This document shows positions 26,946 to 28,006 of a stretch of DNA of 28,006 nt, piece after piece. The notes beneath the pieces were generated by a model. The model saw only the letters and a list, made by a program, of their open reading frames with translations. It ran no database searches and was not told the DNA's origin. Positions within the stretch are counted from its first letter, which is position 1. Every line of letters begins with the position of its first letter. The stretch covers positions 1 through 28,006 of the forward strand of contig CAVEJT010000010.1 of the NCBI GenBank assembly GCA_963616135.1. Direction: 5' to 3'. This DNA is from UMGS1613 sp963616135 (lineage in GTDB: Bacteria > Bacillota_I > Bacilli_A > RF39 > UBA660). The position numbers and the translations under genes were made by a program.

Positions 26946-28006
26946 CAAATATAATTTCATTTTTTTCATTAATTACAAAGTGTTTATTATTATAATAACC
27001 TCGATTACCTGAGCAATTATATCCTAAGGAATGAAGATAATAAATAAAATCTATTGGTTGATTATTGCGCCAATCAATATTTAAAATTTCATTTTTACCA
27101 CATGCAGAAGCATTTAATGTTATTTGTATAGTGTATGCTATGTCAGATTCACCATAAGAATTTTCTATAATTTCACCATTATAACCGCCACTCCATTTAG
27201 TTATAATATCTTGTGCATAATTTAAATCGCTTGTATCCCAAGTTAAACCTTTTTCTTTAAGTTGCTTTTTCAATATTTCATTATCTTGTTCCTTTTTAGA
27301 AAGAGCAGTTCCATTATTCTTTTTATTAGAATTATTATTTTCATTATTTTTATTCCATTTTGCTTTTAACGTTATGTTTTTATCAATTTTACTATTAAAA
27401 TCAAAACTTTTACCATCTAATTGCCATTCTACGAATGTATAACCTTCCTTTGTAGGATTGTTTGGCATTTTAATAGTTTCATTATAATTTATAGTTTGAC
27501 TATCAATATTTGAACCGCCATCAGTATCAAACTTAACTGTATATGTTTTGTCATCTTTTTTTTCTAATAAACTATTTTCATTTATTTGTTTTTGATAATT
27601 AAATTTTAATTCTACAGTAATTTTATTTTTAGTTTTTAATTGCTCAATTATATTTTTATTAATATTATCTAAGTCATAATTCCAGTTTGTAGTAACACTT
27701 ACATTACTTACATCATATTTATTATTATTAGCTATTAGAATTAAAGAAATAATAGAATCATTTAAACTTTTACCCTTTAAATCAAGATCCTTATAAATAC
27801 TAGTAGCATCGTCATTTAATAATTCAACTTTTGTTACTTCATTAGTGTATTTACCACAAATTTTATTACCACATTCATAATAAGATGATTTAAATGTTAA
27901 TTTGACTAATGGATTAATTTTTACATAAGCTGTAAAAGTACCATTTCTTAGTTTTTGTTTATCTTCTTTATTGTCTTTTTTACATAATAAACCAATTGTT
28001 AATAAT
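26941..28006 (-). CDS. Extracytoplasmic protein with RsgI-middle-like domain and InlB B-repeat, 5' end missing
   Basis: The frame is open from the right window edge to the TAA at 26941, giving 355 residues, so the internal ATG at 27468 is not the true start. The visible part begins with LLTIGLLC, probably the end of a membrane helix or lipoprotein signal, although the lipobox is poor. A domain resembling the RsgI anti-sigma factor middle region follows (AYVKINPLVKLTF, VTKVELLNDDATSIYKDLDL), with a CGNKIC insert that could be a disulfide. Then come an InlB B-repeat (YTVKFDTDGGSNIDSQTI to NITLKAKWN), an Asn/Lys linker, and a C-terminal domain with several aromatic residues and cysteines (ITLNASACGKNEILNIDWRN). 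Wall-associated sensing is a possibility. The N-terminus lies outside the window. Confidence 0.7.
   Translation of the reverse strand, partial: LLTIGLLCKKDNKEDKQKLRNGTFTAYVKINPLVKLTFKSSYYECGNKICGKYTNEVTKVELLNDDATSIYKDLDLKGKSLNDSIISLILIANNNKYDVSNVSVTTNWNYDLDNINKNIIEQLKTKNKITVELKFNYQKQINENSLLEKKDDKTYTVKFDTDGGSNIDSQTINYNETIKMPNNPTKEGYTFVEWQLDGKSFDFNSKIDKNITLKAKWNKNNENNNSNKKNNGTALSKKEQDNEILKKQLKEKGLTWDTSDLNYAQDIITKWSGGYNGEIIENSYGESDIAYTIQITLNASACGKNEILNIDWRNNQPIDFIYYLHSLGYNCSGNRGYYNNKHFVINEKNEIIFE

Noticed and set aside
26941..27468. A 175-residue protein starting at 27468 on the minus strand
   Set aside because: Translation upstream stays open through an InlB repeat half and an RsgI-like domain to the window edge, so the ATG at 27468 is internal.
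1..28006. CRISPR arrays, tRNA genes, IS elements or use of TGA as tryptophan
   Set aside because: No regularly spaced repeats, cloverleaf sequences, transposases or in-frame TGA codons were seen. TGA acts as a stop for several genes.

Overview
The window is very AT-rich DNA (about three quarters A+T by eye). Its codon use, short leaders and gene content suggest a low-GC Firmicute, probably an uncultured gut Bacilli/Erysipelotrichia/RF39-type lineage. TGA is used as a stop (for example at 705-707 and 8946-8948), so this is the standard bacterial code and not the Mycoplasma code. A complete MurE and MraY, with a diaminopimelate-type DNPR motif in MurE, show that the cell makes peptidoglycan. 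I see no tRNA, rRNA, CRISPR array or insertion sequence, and no gap longer than about 120 bases between genes.

Layout. (1) 1-1910: an unknown coiled-coil membrane protein, then a two-gene phage-like lysis module (holin-like protein and M23-LysM endolysin) whose ribosome binding site can be closed by a hairpin. (2) 1968-4234: a membrane family 2 glycosyltransferase and a soluble DHH/DHHA1 phosphodiesterase resembling the catalytic half of GdpP. (3) 4331-9945: a housekeeping run of lysS, a histidine phosphatase, ackA, murE and mraY. The ackA terminator hairpin contains the murE ribosome binding site. (4) 10047-15272: an OmpR-type two-component system, then two overlapping genes for membrane-anchored beta-helix proteins. 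The two proteins share the same unusual three-helix N-terminal module. An 11-bp-spaced direct repeat lies in front of both the regulator and the first beta-helix gene, so this looks like one regulon. (5) 15327-18101: a prolyl-tRNA deacylase-like protein, an unknown anchored extracellular protein, and a DNA alkylation repair pair (ogt and tag). (6) 18184-25861: two paralogous beta-helix proteins of about 620 residues with WxL-like C-termini but no signal peptide, flanking a P-type ATPase and a membrane-flavodoxin fusion, plus a small DUF11-type protein on the minus strand. (7) 25976-28006: an orphan homologue of the helical domain linked to DNA base hypermodification, and the C-terminal part of a minus-strand extracytoplasmic protein with an RsgI-middle-like domain and an InlB B-repeat.

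The most system-like parts are region 4 (sensor kinase, regulator and two co-topological surface beta-helix proteins with a shared operator) and region 6 (surface-type proteins with no export signal). The gene at 25976 deserves attention because its relatives belong to phage thymine hypermodification pathways, yet none of the partner genes is present here.
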